Assembly: GCA_963844205.1 (NCBI GenBank)
Contig: CAWJNK010000013.1
Coordinates: forward strand, 310,001 to 374,000
Source: DASSUW01 sp963844205
GTDB taxonomy: Bacteria > Actinomycetota > Thermoleophilia > Solirubrobacterales > Solirubrobacteraceae
DNA: 64,000 bases
Direction: 5' to 3'
A program made the translations under genes and the position numbers. Positions within the stretch are counted from its first letter, which is position 1, and every line of letters begins with the position of its first letter. The notes beneath the pieces were generated by a model. The model was not told the DNA's origin, made no database searches, and worked only from the letters and a program-made list of their open reading frames with translations. Positions 1-7,601 of this stretch are shown piece after piece.

Positions 1-941
1 AGCCGCTCCTTGCTGCCGGAGAAGTACCAGCAGGTGCCGCGATGGCGCCGCGTGAGGCGGATCTTGACCGCCCATAGGCCCGACGGGTCGGCGGACGCGG
101 TGCCGCGCAGCTCACGCGGCGCGCGCCGCCGACTGAACCGCTGGCCGTCGCGGATGCCCAGGATCGTGCTGGTCGGCGCCGTCGTATCGCGGGACGGCAG
201 GACGGAGGTGCCGCATGCCCCGTCGGCGCCGTCGCTCACGCACACCCGCATGCGGTTCGACCGCACCATCCCGGCCTTCTCCGCCTTGAGGTCGTGGACG
301 CCGCGCGTCGTGAACGGGCCGATCGTGGCGGTGCCGTCGCCGGCCGTGAGGGCGCCGCCGATCGTGGCGCCTCCGACTCCGGCGCCGGTGGCCGCGTCGG
401 TGACGCGGACGGCCACGGTCTGACCGGGCGCGGCGCTCGCGGGTCCCGTCAGTTTCAGCACGGCGTCGCCGAACCTGGCCACGGCGAACAGCACGTCATC
501 GCCCGGCTGCACATCGTCCGCGCAGGCCCCGAGATCGGCGCCCTTGCCGTTCTCGTATTCCACGAGGTACCGGTCGGTCGCCGCGTCGTAGGCGACGTCC
601 TCGCCCGCAACGCTCGTGAACGTGGCGCCGAACTGGGCGTGCCACGTGCCGCCGATGGCGAACGGCGCCGTCTCGGCCGCCTGAGCGATCACTGCTCCCC
701 GCGTCGGGACCGGCGTCGCGTTGGATCCGCCGCTCGCCGTCGTGCCGTCGCAGGTGTGGCTGGTCGCCTCGTCGGTGAACCGGAACGGCCGGACGTCGGT
801 CGTCACAGGCCCTTCGAAGACCGTGCGCGTGGCGGTCTCGATGCGCAGGTTGACGGTGACCGGGTCCGCCGCGGCGGGCGCGGCGAGCGCGGCGGCGACG
901 AGGAGACCGGCGACGACGCCGGCGGGAGATCGGTGCTTCAT
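1..941 (-). CDS. Secreted DUF4430 protein, partial (C-terminus outside window)
   Basis: The reading frame is open from an ATG at 941 to the window edge, giving 313 codons with no stop. Residues 1-25 form a signal peptide (basic start, Ala/Leu/Val core, APAAA end). Residues ~26-130 resemble DUF4430, the domain related to the transcobalamin C-terminal region, with the typical 'RTVFEGPVTTD' and 'AGEDVAYD' stretches. An Ig-like segment (~140-210, 'PGQTVAVRVTDAATG') and a second one after 'DTTAPTSTILGI' follow. The gene is preceded by a cobalamin riboswitch and is divergent from a corrinoid adenosyltransferase, so a role in capturing corrinoids outside the cell is a fair inference. A GGGGTGG stretch precedes the start. 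The sequence itself shows no B12-binding residues. Confidence 0.85.
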   Translation of the reverse strand, partial: MKHRSPAGVVAGLLVAAALAAPAAADPVTVNLRIETATRTVFEGPVTTDVRPFRFTDEATSHTCDGTTASGGSNATPVPTRGAVIAQAAETAPFAIGGTWHAQFGATFTSVAGEDVAYDAATDRYLVEYENGKGADLGACADDVQPGDDVLFAVARFGDAVLKLTGPASAAPGQTVAVRVTDAATGAGVGGATIGGALTAGDGTATIGPFTTRGVHDLKAEKAGMVRSNRMRVCVSDGADGACGTSVLPSRDTTAPTSTILGIRDGQRFSRRRAPRELRGTASADPSGLWAVKIRLTRRHRGTCWYFSGSKER

Positions 942-977
942 CGGTGGAGCCACCCCTTTCCGCGAGGGCTGATCGGC

Positions 978-1150
978 TTGGGTCGGAGGGAGGTCTCCTG
1001 GCTTCCGGGCCCGACCCTCCGTCGCCTTCCCGGCTCGCGCTGCGATGCCAGTGGCCGCGGCTCCAACGCCGCAAACGATGGGCTTCCCCGGTGACAGTGG
1101 CGGGTCCGCGCCGGATTCTCACCGGCTTCCCTGTCCACCGACCTTGGACG
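978..1150 (-). promoter_or_regulatory. Cobalamin (B12) riboswitch
   Basis: Read on the minus strand, 1132-1094 carries the conserved 5' core (GGGAAgccGGTGAgAAtCC, then CCGCCACTG), followed by a second GCCACTGG-type segment. At about 1004-990 lies the B12 box (GAAGCCAGGAGACCT). Order and spacing match the cobalamin riboswitch class. It ends about 40 nt before the ATG of the DUF4430 gene at 941, so it would control that gene when coenzyme B12 is plentiful. A TATAGC that could act as -10 lies near 1157-1162 on the same strand. Confidence 0.92.
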
Positions 1151-1176
1151 GCTGCATGCTATACCCCGGACGAGCG

Positions 1177-1740
1177 GTGACCGTCAACCTGACCCGCATC
1201 TACACGCGTCTCGGCGACGGCGGCGAGACCCACCTCGGCGACATGAGCCGGGTGCCGAAGACGCACGAGCGGATCGAGGCGTACGGCACCGTCGACGAGC
1301 TCAACGCGCAGCTGGGCGTCGCGCTCGCGATGCGGGGCGTGCCGGAGCGGTTCGCGAGCTGGCTGGCGCGGGTGCAGAACGACCTGTTCGACGTCGGCGC
1401 CGACATCTCGGTCCCCCACGGCGGCGACCGCGAGCGGCTGCGGGTGGTCCCGGAGCAGACCGGCTGGCTCGAGCAGGCGTGCGACGAGGTCAACGCCGAG
1501 CTGCCGAACTTGAAGTCGTTCGTGCTGCCGGGCGGGACGGCGGTAGCGGCGCAGCTGCACGTGTGCCGGACCGTGTGCCGGCGGGCCGAGCGGCGCACGA
1601 TCGCGTGCGGCGAGAACGTCAACGCCGAGTGCGTGCGCTACCTCAACCGGCTGTCGGACCTCCTGTTCATCCTCTCGCGCGCCGTCAACGTCGCGGCGGG
1701 CGACGGCGAGCCGTTGTGGGAACCGGGCCGCTACCGGTAA
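1177..1740 (+). CDS. pduO: PduO-type ATP:cob(I)alamin adenosyltransferase
   Basis: This 187-residue protein has the family length. It carries the N-terminal ATP-binding motif TRLGDGGETHLGD (residues 10-22), the 'KTHERIEAYGTVDELNA' helix and the C-terminal 'RYLNRLSDLLFILSRAVN' region. The family transfers adenosyl from ATP to cob(I)alamin to make coenzyme B12 in the cytoplasm. The start is GTG 1177, because the frame upstream of it runs through the divergent riboswitch. It overlaps the next gene by 25 nt if that gene starts at GTG 1716. The pairing with a riboswitch-controlled secreted protein supports a corrinoid uptake and activation locus. Confidence 0.93.
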   Translation: MTVNLTRIYTRLGDGGETHLGDMSRVPKTHERIEAYGTVDELNAQLGVALAMRGVPERFASWLARVQNDLFDVGADISVPHGGDRERLRVVPEQTGWLEQACDEVNAELPNLKSFVLPGGTAVAAQLHVCRTVCRRAERRTIACGENVNAECVRYLNRLSDLLFILSRAVNVAAGDGEPLWEPGRYR

Positions 1741-2336
1741 GCGGTCAGGGGCTGTTCCCGGCCGAGCATCGTGCGCTGCGCGAGCTGCACGCGATGACGC
1801 GCCAGCTCGCCGGGCACTGGTCGAAGCTCGGGCGCCGGCTCGACGGCGACGCCGGCGCGGTGATGGACCGCGGCGCGGGCGCGGCGCGCGAGCTGCTCGA
1901 GGAACTGGACGCCCAGACCGCGCTCCATGACCTCCACGGCTTCCCGACCGCCCAAGGCGTCGGCGCCAACGCGGCCGGCCTGCGCGGCGTCGGCGACCTC
2001 ATGCTCGAGCGCAACCAGGCGCTGCGCGCCGCGGTGCTCGACATCGTGCACGTCGGGCTGCTGCTCGGGTACCTGGCCGAGCTCGCCGAGCATCGTGGCG
2101 ACGCCGACCTGGCAGCGTTCCACCGCCGCTGGGAGACGCGGCTGCGCGGGATCGAGGACGAGGCGCGGGCGACGGCAGCCGCCGAGGGCCGCGATCCCGA
2201 GCGGGCGATCGAGCCCGCCGAGACGGGCTCGCTCGGCCGGGCCGGGCACGCCGTGGCCAACGGGCTCGGGACGCTGGGCGAGGCGCTCGACGGGTCGGCC
2301 GTGGGGCGGGCCGCTCGGCGGCTTCGGGGCCGCTGA
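1716..2336 (+). CDS. Hypothetical helical protein downstream of pduO
   Basis: I do not recognise this protein. It is up to 206 residues, rich in Ala, Arg and Glu, with heptad-like stretches ('EHRALRELHAMTRQLAGHW', 'RDLEDEARATAAAE'-type composition) and no signal peptide or membrane segment. Only two start codons fit: GTG 1716, inside the end of the adenosyltransferase gene, and ATG 1794, which gives 180 residues. Neither has a clear ribosome binding site. The same-strand overlap suggests it is co-transcribed with pduO, but nothing ties it to B12. It ends just before the repeat-rich convergent gap at 2337-2796. Confidence 0.55.
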   Translation: MGTGPLPVSGQGLFPAEHRALRELHAMTRQLAGHWSKLGRRLDGDAGAVMDRGAGAARELLEELDAQTALHDLHGFPTAQGVGANAAGLRGVGDLMLERNQALRAAVLDIVHVGLLLGYLAELAEHRGDADLAAFHRRWETRLRGIEDEARATAAAEGRDPERAIEPAETGSLGRAGHAVANGLGTLGEALDGSAVGRAARRLRGR

Positions 2337-2381
2337 GGCTTGAACTTCAACTGCGCTGGGTGGGGAGGTGGCGGGCCCGAC

Positions 2382-2516
2382 GGTTTCGTGAAATCTCGGC
2401 GGCATCCCCCGCCCGTATTTCACGAAACCCCTCGTATCCGGCGGTTTCGTGAAATCTCGGCGGCATCCCCCGCCCAGATTTCACGAAACCCCTCGTATCC
2501 GGTGGTTTCGTGCGAT
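2382..2516. repeat. 61-bp tandem repeat, each unit a 13-bp inverted repeat
   Basis: Units start at 2382, 2443 and (partial) 2504, exactly 61 nt apart. Each full unit has a 13-nt arm GGTTTCGTGAAAT and its exact complement ATTTCACGAAACC (2382-2394 with 2417-2429; 2443-2455 with 2478-2490), a 22-nt loop, then CCTCGTATCCGG. The third copy changes to GGTTTCGTGCGAT and decays. Just downstream, GATCGCACG (2539-2547) pairs with CGTGCGATC (2571-2579). The repeats lie between convergent genes, so transcript ends are possible, but there are no U-tracts. Confidence 0.85.
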
Positions 2517-2595
2517 TTCCGACCGGCCCGGCGACGCGGATCGCACGTTAGTCCTCCAGATGGGGAGCTTCGTGCGATCGCCGCGGCGGAGACGG

Positions 2596-2820
2596 ACGAT
2601 CTCGCACGTTCTTCCCCCGCCTCCCCACCCAGCCGAAGTTCGTCCCTACGCGCGCTTCAACCGCAGCCCGACGATCTCGCACGTTATTCCCCCGCCTCCC
2701 CACCCAGCCGAAGTTCGTCCCTACGAGCGCTTCAACCGCAGCCGTACGATCTCGCACGATATTCCCCAGCCTCCCCACCCGGCGCAGTTCCCGTCCCTAC
2801 GCGCGCTTCAACCGCAGCCG
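2596..2820. repeat. 75-bp tandem repeat x3 copying the 3' end of the MerR-like gene
   Basis: ACGATCTCGCACG starts units at 2596, 2671 and 2746, giving an exact 75-nt period with few differences. The last unit includes the final codons and TAG stop (2797-2799) of the minus-strand MerR-like gene. The two outer units are therefore copies of that gene end plus its downstream flank. Because 75 is a multiple of three, a spurious minus-strand ORF (2548-2778) stays open through the array. Confidence 0.9.
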
Positions 2821-3204
2821 GACGGCCTCGACCTCAGGCGGCGCCGCCATCCGCTGCCACCCGCGGTCGGACAACGCGTACGCGCCGCCGTTCTCGCACA
2901 GCACGATCCTGCCCTCCGGCGTGGTCGCGAGCGGCGCCTCGCTCAGCGGCCACTCGCCGTACGCGCCGAGCCGCGAGATCGCGCGCCGCACGTCGCGGTG
3001 GCGGACGCCGCGCCGGAGCAGCTCCCCCACGATCGCGGCCTCCGCGACGTCCTCGACGCTGTAGACGTGCGGATCGCCGTCGGACTGCGACGCGCGGATA
3101 TATCCCCAGCGCGCCCACTGGCCGATCGTGTTGCCGGTCACGCCCGCCAGCTCGCCGGCCTCGCCGGCGAGGAATTGACCATGCGGCTTGGCCCGTCTCG
3201 CCAC
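2797..3204 (-). CDS. MerR-like helix-turn-helix protein
   Basis: This 135-residue cytoplasmic protein starts at GTG 3204. Residues ~18-75 look like a MerR-type winged HTH: 'LAGVTGNTIGQWARWGYI' followed by 'YSVEDVAEAAIVGELLRRG' and 'RDVRRAISRLGAYGEW'. The rest ('LATTPEGRIVLCENGGAYALSDRGWQ') resembles the short C-terminal part of MerR-like proteins whose effector is not known. It has no cysteine pattern for metals. Its last codons are duplicated in the 75-bp array downstream. A GC-rich inverted repeat (GCCCGGGC copies around 3221-3251) lies just upstream. No target can be deduced. Confidence 0.75.
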   Translation of the reverse strand: MARRAKPHGQFLAGEAGELAGVTGNTIGQWARWGYIRASQSDGDPHVYSVEDVAEAAIVGELLRRGVRHRDVRRAISRLGAYGEWPLSEAPLATTPEGRIVLCENGGAYALSDRGWQRMAAPPEVEAVRLRLKRA

Positions 3205-3294
3205 AGCCGGAAGGTATGCCCGGCCCGGGCCTGCAGTGCAAGCCCGGGCCGGGTTTCATGCGGTGCGGGTCGGTAGCGCCGACGGCCGGACTGC

Positions 3295-3702
3295 TCAGCC
3301 GCCGGTGACCTCGACGTACCGCAAGCTCACGTGCCCGATGGCGATCCAGTCGCCGTCCTTTAGCGTCGCCTCGCTCACGCGCTGGCCGTTGACGTGGATG
3401 CCGTTGAGGCTCCGGTCGTCGAGCAGCATGGTGCTCCCGCCGCGGTGCGCGACCACGGCGTGGCGGCGCGACACCGACGCGTCGTCGAGCTGGATGTCGG
3501 ACGCCGGGCTGCGACCGATGTGCAGGCTCTGCCCGTCGCGCTCGCCCAGCGCGAACAGGACGAGCTCACCACCATCCTCGGTGGCGAGATAACGACCCGG
3601 CGCGGGCTTCGGAGCCGCGGGGGCTTCGGTCGACCTCGGAGACACGCGGAAGCGGGCCGGTCTCTTGCGTCGGGGCCTCCGACCGGAGGGCGGCGAGGGC
3701 AT
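3295..3702 (-). CDS. FHA-domain protein
   Basis: Residues ~45-130 form a forkhead-associated domain that binds phosphothreonine: 'HIGRSPASDIQLDDASVSRRHA' has the family GR..S.I.L....SR.HA pattern, followed by 'DRSLNGIHVNG'. The N-terminus is short and basic. The start is uncertain. ATG 3702 keeps the FHA frame, but the better ribosome site (AAGAGGA) fits an ATG at 3709 in another frame, whose first codons (MTDALAALRSEAP) also look like real protein. A frameshift in the first 45 codons is therefore possible. Partners are not visible. Confidence 0.8.
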   Translation of the reverse strand: MPSPPSGRRPRRKRPARFRVSPRSTEAPAAPKPAPGRYLATEDGGELVLFALGERDGQSLHIGRSPASDIQLDDASVSRRHAVVAHRGGSTMLLDDRSLNGIHVNGQRVSEATLKDGDWIAIGHVSLRYVEVTGG

Positions 3703-3840
3703 CGGTCATGGGCAAATCCTCTTGACGGTTTCCAAGCGCGGGATAAATGTCCACCACGACGAATCGAAGAATGTGCGTGCGGTGACCGATCCTGTCTAGG
3801 ACCAATTGGTCCGCGAGCGCTCCTTGGCGGCCTCCAAGGC

Positions 3841-4020
3841 GGCGAACGCCTCGGCGCCGCCGGGCTCGGCGTGTCGCTGCTCCCCGCGCTCGCGCTGTGC
3901 TCGGCGCGGCGCGACGACGACGTCGTGCGGCGGGTGGCCGGGGAGCCGGCGCGGGCGGTCGAGGTCGTGATGCGTATCGACCGGCTGACGCTCCTCATCC
4001 CCGCCGTCGTCCGCGCGGAC
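3841..4020 (+). pseudogene. LysR-type regulator remnant (effector-domain end)
   Basis: The plus-frame translation reads 'GERLGAAGLGVSLLPALAL', then 'RRVAGEPARAVEVVMR'. This matches the C-terminal effector domain of LysR regulators ('...V.AGLGVALLP.LAL...V.V..L.GEP.R.V'). There is no HTH domain and no in-frame start with a ribosome site. The reading runs on without a stop into the GNAT gene. I take it as a decayed fragment upstream of the acetyltransferase; the call rests on one short motif. Confidence 0.45.
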
Positions 4021-4056
4021 GATGACGGCGGGGGCGACACGAGCGACGATGGCGAA

Positions 4057-4740
4057 GTGACGATCGAGCCCGCGCGCCGCGAGCACCTGCCGGCGGCCGC
4101 CGCGCTGCTGGCTGCCGGCCTCGGCTTCGCGCCCGCCGACGCCGTCCCCGCCTGGCTGATACGGACCACCGACGACTGCGGCGGCGTAACCCTGGTGGCG
4201 GTCGAGGACGGCCAGGTCGTCGGCGCGCTGCACTCGATCCCCGGCCACGACGGGGACGAGCGCTACCTGTTCACCTGCGGCCTGGTCGTCGCCGCGACCC
4301 ACCGCGGCCGCCGCCTGGGCCTCGCGCTGACCGCCGAGCAGCGTCGCCGCGCGCGGCTCGCCGGTTGCCGCAGCATCCGCTGGACCGCGGACCCGGTGAA
4401 CGGCCGCGCCCTGCGGCTCTACCTCAGCGGCCTCGGCGCGCGCCTCGTCGGCTACCGGCCCTCTCTCCACGACGGGCTGCGGGCGGGACCGGGTCACCCA
4501 CAGGACGACGTCGACCTCGTGTGGCCGGTCGTCGACCCGCCACCGCCCACGGCCGGCAACGGCACCGCGGAGGTCGAGGTGCCGTGGTCGCAGCCGACGC
4601 CCGCCGACCGCGACCGGGTCCGCGAGCGGATGACGGCGCTGCTCGACGGCGGGCGCGTCGGCGTCGACGTGCGGCTCGACTGGCGCGCGCGGCGCTGCTG
4701 GATCGTGTTCGCGCCGCCATGCCGGACGCCGACGTCCTGA
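4057..4740 (+). CDS. GNAT-family N-acetyltransferase
   Basis: The 227-residue protein starts at GTG 4057 ('VTIEPARREHLPAAAALL'), the usual GNAT opening. The acetyl-CoA loop is 'THRGRRLGLALTAEQ' (residues ~88-102), preceded by a beta-strand 'YLFTCGLVVA' and followed by 'WTADPVNGRALRLYLSGLGAR', the usual end of a GNAT fold. The last ~60 residues extend beyond the core and could be a second, shorter domain. It overlaps the AAC(3)-like gene by 22 nt, so the two are probably translated together. The substrate is not deducible. Confidence 0.82.
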   Translation: MTIEPARREHLPAAAALLAAGLGFAPADAVPAWLIRTTDDCGGVTLVAVEDGQVVGALHSIPGHDGDERYLFTCGLVVAATHRGRRLGLALTAEQRRRARLAGCRSIRWTADPVNGRALRLYLSGLGARLVGYRPSLHDGLRAGPGHPQDDVDLVWPVVDPPPPTAGNGTAEVEVPWSQPTPADRDRVRERMTALLDGGRVGVDVRLDWRARRCWIVFAPPCRTPTS

Positions 4741-5540
4741 GCAGCCGCTCGCCGGTCACGCGCAGCCGGCTCGCCGCGGACCTGCGGGCACTGGGGCTGC
4801 GCGAGGGCGCCACCGCGATGGTGCACGCCTCGATGAGCTCGCTCGGCTGGGTCGTGGGCGGGAGTCAGACGGTCGTGGAGGCGCTGCTCGACTGCGTCGG
4901 CCCGGCGGGGACGCTGTGTGCGCAGGCGAGCTGGGAGGACATCCCGGTCGGCGTCGACGACTGGCCCGGCCACTGGCGCCGCGCCTACGCAGAGATGCCG
5001 CCGTTCGACCCGGCGCTGTCGGCCGCCGCGCCGTACGAGGGCCGGATCCCGGAGCGCCTGCGCACATGGCCGGGCGCCCGGCGCAGCGCGAACCCAGCCA
5101 CGGGCATCGTTGCGATCGGTCGCGACGCAGGGCCTCTCACGGCTCACCACCGGCTCGACGACGGTTTCGGCGCCGGCACGCCGTACGCACGCATCGCGGC
5201 CGGTGGCCAGGTCGTGCTGCTCGGGGCGCCGCTGCAGACGATCAGCCTCCTGCACCACGCGGAGGCGATCGCCCGCGGCGCCAAGCGCTGGACGACCTAC
5301 CGCGTCCCGCTGGCGGGCCGCGGATGGGTCGAGATCCGCGAGCTCGACGTGTGGCGCGGCGCGTTCCCCTATGCGATGGAGCGGCCGCTGGCGCAGATCG
5401 CCCGCGACGCGCTCGCGGCGGGCGTCGGACGCGAGGGCGCGGCCGGCGCCGCTCGTGCGCGCCTGTTCGACGCGGCCGAGCTCACCGCGTTCGCGGTCGG
5501 CTGGCTCGAGCGCCGCTTTCCAGCAGGCACTCGAGGATGA
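4719..5540 (+). CDS. AAC(3)-family aminoglycoside N-acetyltransferase-like protein
   Basis: This 273-residue protein matches the antibiotic-acetyltransferase family over its length: 'GATAMVHASMSSLGWVVGG' near the start, 'VVEALLDCVGPAGTLCAQASW' next, 'EGRIPERLRTWPGARRSANP' and 'LLGAPLQTISLLHHAEAIA' in the middle. The family transfers acetyl from acetyl-CoA to the 3-amino group of 2-deoxystreptamine aminoglycosides, but many chromosomal members have other substrates. ATG 4719 lies inside the GNAT gene. Its 3' end overlaps the convergent SGNH gene by 59 nt, which is long, though both ends read as plausible protein. Confidence 0.85.
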   Translation: MPDADVLSSRSPVTRSRLAADLRALGLREGATAMVHASMSSLGWVVGGSQTVVEALLDCVGPAGTLCAQASWEDIPVGVDDWPGHWRRAYAEMPPFDPALSAAAPYEGRIPERLRTWPGARRSANPATGIVAIGRDAGPLTAHHRLDDGFGAGTPYARIAAGGQVVLLGAPLQTISLLHHAEAIARGAKRWTTYRVPLAGRGWVEIRELDVWRGAFPYAMERPLAQIARDALAAGVGREGAAGAARARLFDAAELTAFAVGWLERRFPAGTRG

Positions 5541-6213
5541 CGCGCTGGCCCGACGGGCTCGGGTGCAGGCCGTCGGCGGCGAGGTCGCTGGGCCCGAACG
5601 CGGGCCAGAGGTCCACGGCCCCTGCTTCGCGGAGGATGTCGGCCTTGGCGGCGACGTCGGCCAGCCGCCAGGTGACCTCGCCGGCCGCGAGCCAGGGTTC
5701 GGCGGCGAGGCGCTGCTCGTCGACGGGCGGCGGCGTGATCCACGTGACCGCTCCGCAGAACCGGCGCAGGGCCCGGTCGAGCGCGCGGACCGCGCGCCGG
5801 GTCTCGGCGTGCGAGACCAGCATCGGCGCCCCGCAGTGGCGGCGGGCGTCGTTGGTCCCGAGCAGGACGATCGCGTGGTCGGCGCGCGGCAGCCGGTCCA
5901 CGCGGGCGCGCGCGTGCACCGTCGTGTCGCCCGAGACGCCGGCGTTGAGCACCGGCCCGTCGTGCAGCGTGGCCAGCATGTGCGCCCAGGAGCCGAGGTC
6001 GTCGGTGTGCGAGTCGCCGATCGCCAGCACGCGAGCGCCGGACGCGAACGGCAGCGCCGTCCCGCGCAGCGCCTCCGCCTCCGCCGCCGCCCGCTCCCGC
6101 ATGGCGTCGGCGAGCGCGCGCCACGTCTCCGGCATCGCGGGCACGTCCAGGCCGGTCCCGTCGAGCAGCTTGGACGGGTGGCAGTAGCGGACGAGCCGCT
6201 CGAGCTGCGTCAC
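5482..6213 (-). CDS. SGNH/GDSL-family hydrolase
   Basis: The SGNH catalytic blocks are present in order: 'IGDSHTDD' (Ser nucleophile, about residue 58), 'NAGVSGDTT' (block II Gly), 'LLGTNDARR' (block III Asn) and 'DGLHPSPSG' (block V Asp/His). The product is 243 residues with no signal peptide, so it is probably a cytoplasmic esterase or deacetylase. It starts at GTG 6213, which overlaps the amidase stop as GTGA, making it the last gene of the ABC importer operon. A deacylating enzyme next to an amidase suggests breakdown of the imported, acyl- or amide-modified solute. That link is inference. Confidence 0.88.
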   Translation of the reverse strand: MTQLERLVRYCHPSKLLDGTGLDVPAMPETWRALADAMRERAAAEAEALRGTALPFASGARVLAIGDSHTDDLGSWAHMLATLHDGPVLNAGVSGDTTVHARARVDRLPRADHAIVLLGTNDARRHCGAPMLVSHAETRRAVRALDRALRRFCGAVTWITPPPVDEQRLAAEPWLAAGEVTWRLADVAAKADILREAGAVDLWPAFGPSDLAADGLHPSPSGQRVILECLLESGARASRPRTR

Positions 6214-7601
6214 CTCGGGCGCACCCACGGTCGTGCGCGCTCGAACGCCGCGCCGGCCGCGATCACCGTCCGGTCGTCGCGCCAGCGGCCGACGATCTGG
6301 AGCCCGACCGGCAGCCCGTCGGCCAGGCCGGCCGGGACCGTCAGCGCCGGCTGGCCGGTGAGGTTGAAGGGGTACGTGAACGGCAGCCACCGGTACGGCG
6401 TGCTGCCCGGTGGATGGTCCTCGCCGGCTCGGAACGCCGTCACCGGGAGCGTCGGCGTGAGCAGGAGGTCGAACGGCTCCATGAACGCGCGCACCCGGTC
6501 GCAGAATCGGAGCCGCCGCAGGTGCGCGGCGGCGAGCTCGGCCGCGCTGTAGCGCTCGCCGCGCTCGATCAGCGCTCGCAGCCCGGGATCGAGCTTGGCG
6601 CGCGCCTCCTCCGGGTCGCCGTCGACGCCGTAGCCGTCGAGGTGGAGCCCGGCGTAGGCGGTGGCGAACAGCAGCTCGAGGTCGTCGTGGGGATCGTCGA
6701 GGACGTCGTCGAGCTCCTCGACCCGCGCCCCGAGCTCGTCGAACGCGCGGGCCGCCTCGCGCGCGACTCGCGCCACCTCGGGATCGACGTCCGCGTGCCC
6801 GAGGTCCGGGCTCCAGGCGATCCGCAGGCCGGCGACCCCGCGTCCGCAGGCCCCGGCGAACGGCGGCCCGTCGAGCGGCAGCGACAGCCGGTCGCGCGGG
6901 TCGGGGCCGGCGAGGACGTCGAGCATGAGCGCCGCGTCGGCGACCGTGCGAGCGATCGGCCCTTCGGAGACGAGGAGCTCGAGCGCCCCCGCGGGCGCGT
7001 ACGGGACGCGGCCGTGCGAGGGCTTGAGGCCGACGACGCCGCACAGCGCGGCCGGGATCCGGATCGAGCCGGCGCCGTCACCGCCCTGGGCCAGCGGGCC
7101 CATGCCGCTCGCCACGGCGGCCGCGGCCCCGCCGCTCGAGCCGCCGGCCGTGCGCGCCGGGTCGAACGGGTTGCGGGCGGGCCCGTTGATCGCGTTGCCG
7201 GAGTCGCCCTTCCAGCCGAACTCGGGCACGGTGGTCTTGCCGAGCAGCGCAGCGCCGGCGCGGCGCAACCGCTCGACCAGCGGCGCGTCGGCGTCCGGCA
7301 CCCAGTCGGCGAACACCCGCGAGCCCATCGTGGTCCGCACGCCCGCGGTCGGGACGACGTCCTTGACCGAGACCGGCACGCCGCACAGCGGGGGCGGCGC
7401 GTCCGCGCCGCCGTACGCGCGCTCCGCGGCCTGCGCGGCTTCGAGTGCCAGCTCGGGCGTGCAACGCACGAACGCGTTCAGCGTCGGGTCGAGCGCCTCG
7501 ATCCGCGCGAGCACCGCGGCGGTCGCCTCGACCGGCGACAGCGTGCGCGCGCGGTAGCGCTCCAGCAGCTCGGAGGCGGACAGCCAGGCGAGCTCGCTCA
7601 C
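6210..7601 (-). CDS. Amidase (amidase-signature family)
   Basis: The 463-residue protein has the Ser-cisSer-Lys triad of the amidase signature: Lys80 in 'PVSVKDVV', cis-Ser at 155/156 in 'TAGGSSGG' and nucleophile Ser179 in 'GGDGAGSIR'. The core 'LCGVVGLKPSHGRVP' follows. The family hydrolyses carboxamides to acid and ammonia. It starts at GTG 7601, which overlaps the ATPase stop by 4 nt (GTGA), and it is coupled the same way to the SGNH gene. No signal peptide is seen, so it would act on imported substrate in the cytoplasm. GatA is less likely because no gatB or gatC lies nearby. Confidence 0.92.
   Translation of the reverse strand: MSELAWLSASELLERYRARTLSPVEATAAVLARIEALDPTLNAFVRCTPELALEAAQAAERAYGGADAPPPLCGVPVSVKDVVPTAGVRTTMGSRVFADWVPDADAPLVERLRRAGAALLGKTTVPEFGWKGDSGNAINGPARNPFDPARTAGGSSGGAAAAVASGMGPLAQGGDGAGSIRIPAALCGVVGLKPSHGRVPYAPAGALELLVSEGPIARTVADAALMLDVLAGPDPRDRLSLPLDGPPFAGACGRGVAGLRIAWSPDLGHADVDPEVARVAREAARAFDELGARVEELDDVLDDPHDDLELLFATAYAGLHLDGYGVDGDPEEARAKLDPGLRALIERGERYSAAELAAAHLRRLRFCDRVRAFMEPFDLLLTPTLPVTAFRAGEDHPPGSTPYRWLPFTYPFNLTGQPALTVPAGLADGLPVGLQIVGRWRDDRTVIAAGAAFERARPWVRPR

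Noticed and set aside
1479..1715. N-terminal extension of the unknown protein after pduO
   Set aside because: It lies entirely in the adenosyltransferase gene and its Arg/Ala/Gly composition is that of a shifted frame.
2548..2778. Minus-strand ORF of 76 codons with repeated 'VGTNFGWVGRRG'
   Set aside because: It is open only because the 75-bp tandem units are a multiple of three and carry no stop; it has no independent start signal.
2382..2820. Possible CRISPR array
   Set aside because: The two repeat families are direct tandem units without variable spacers and there are no cas genes.
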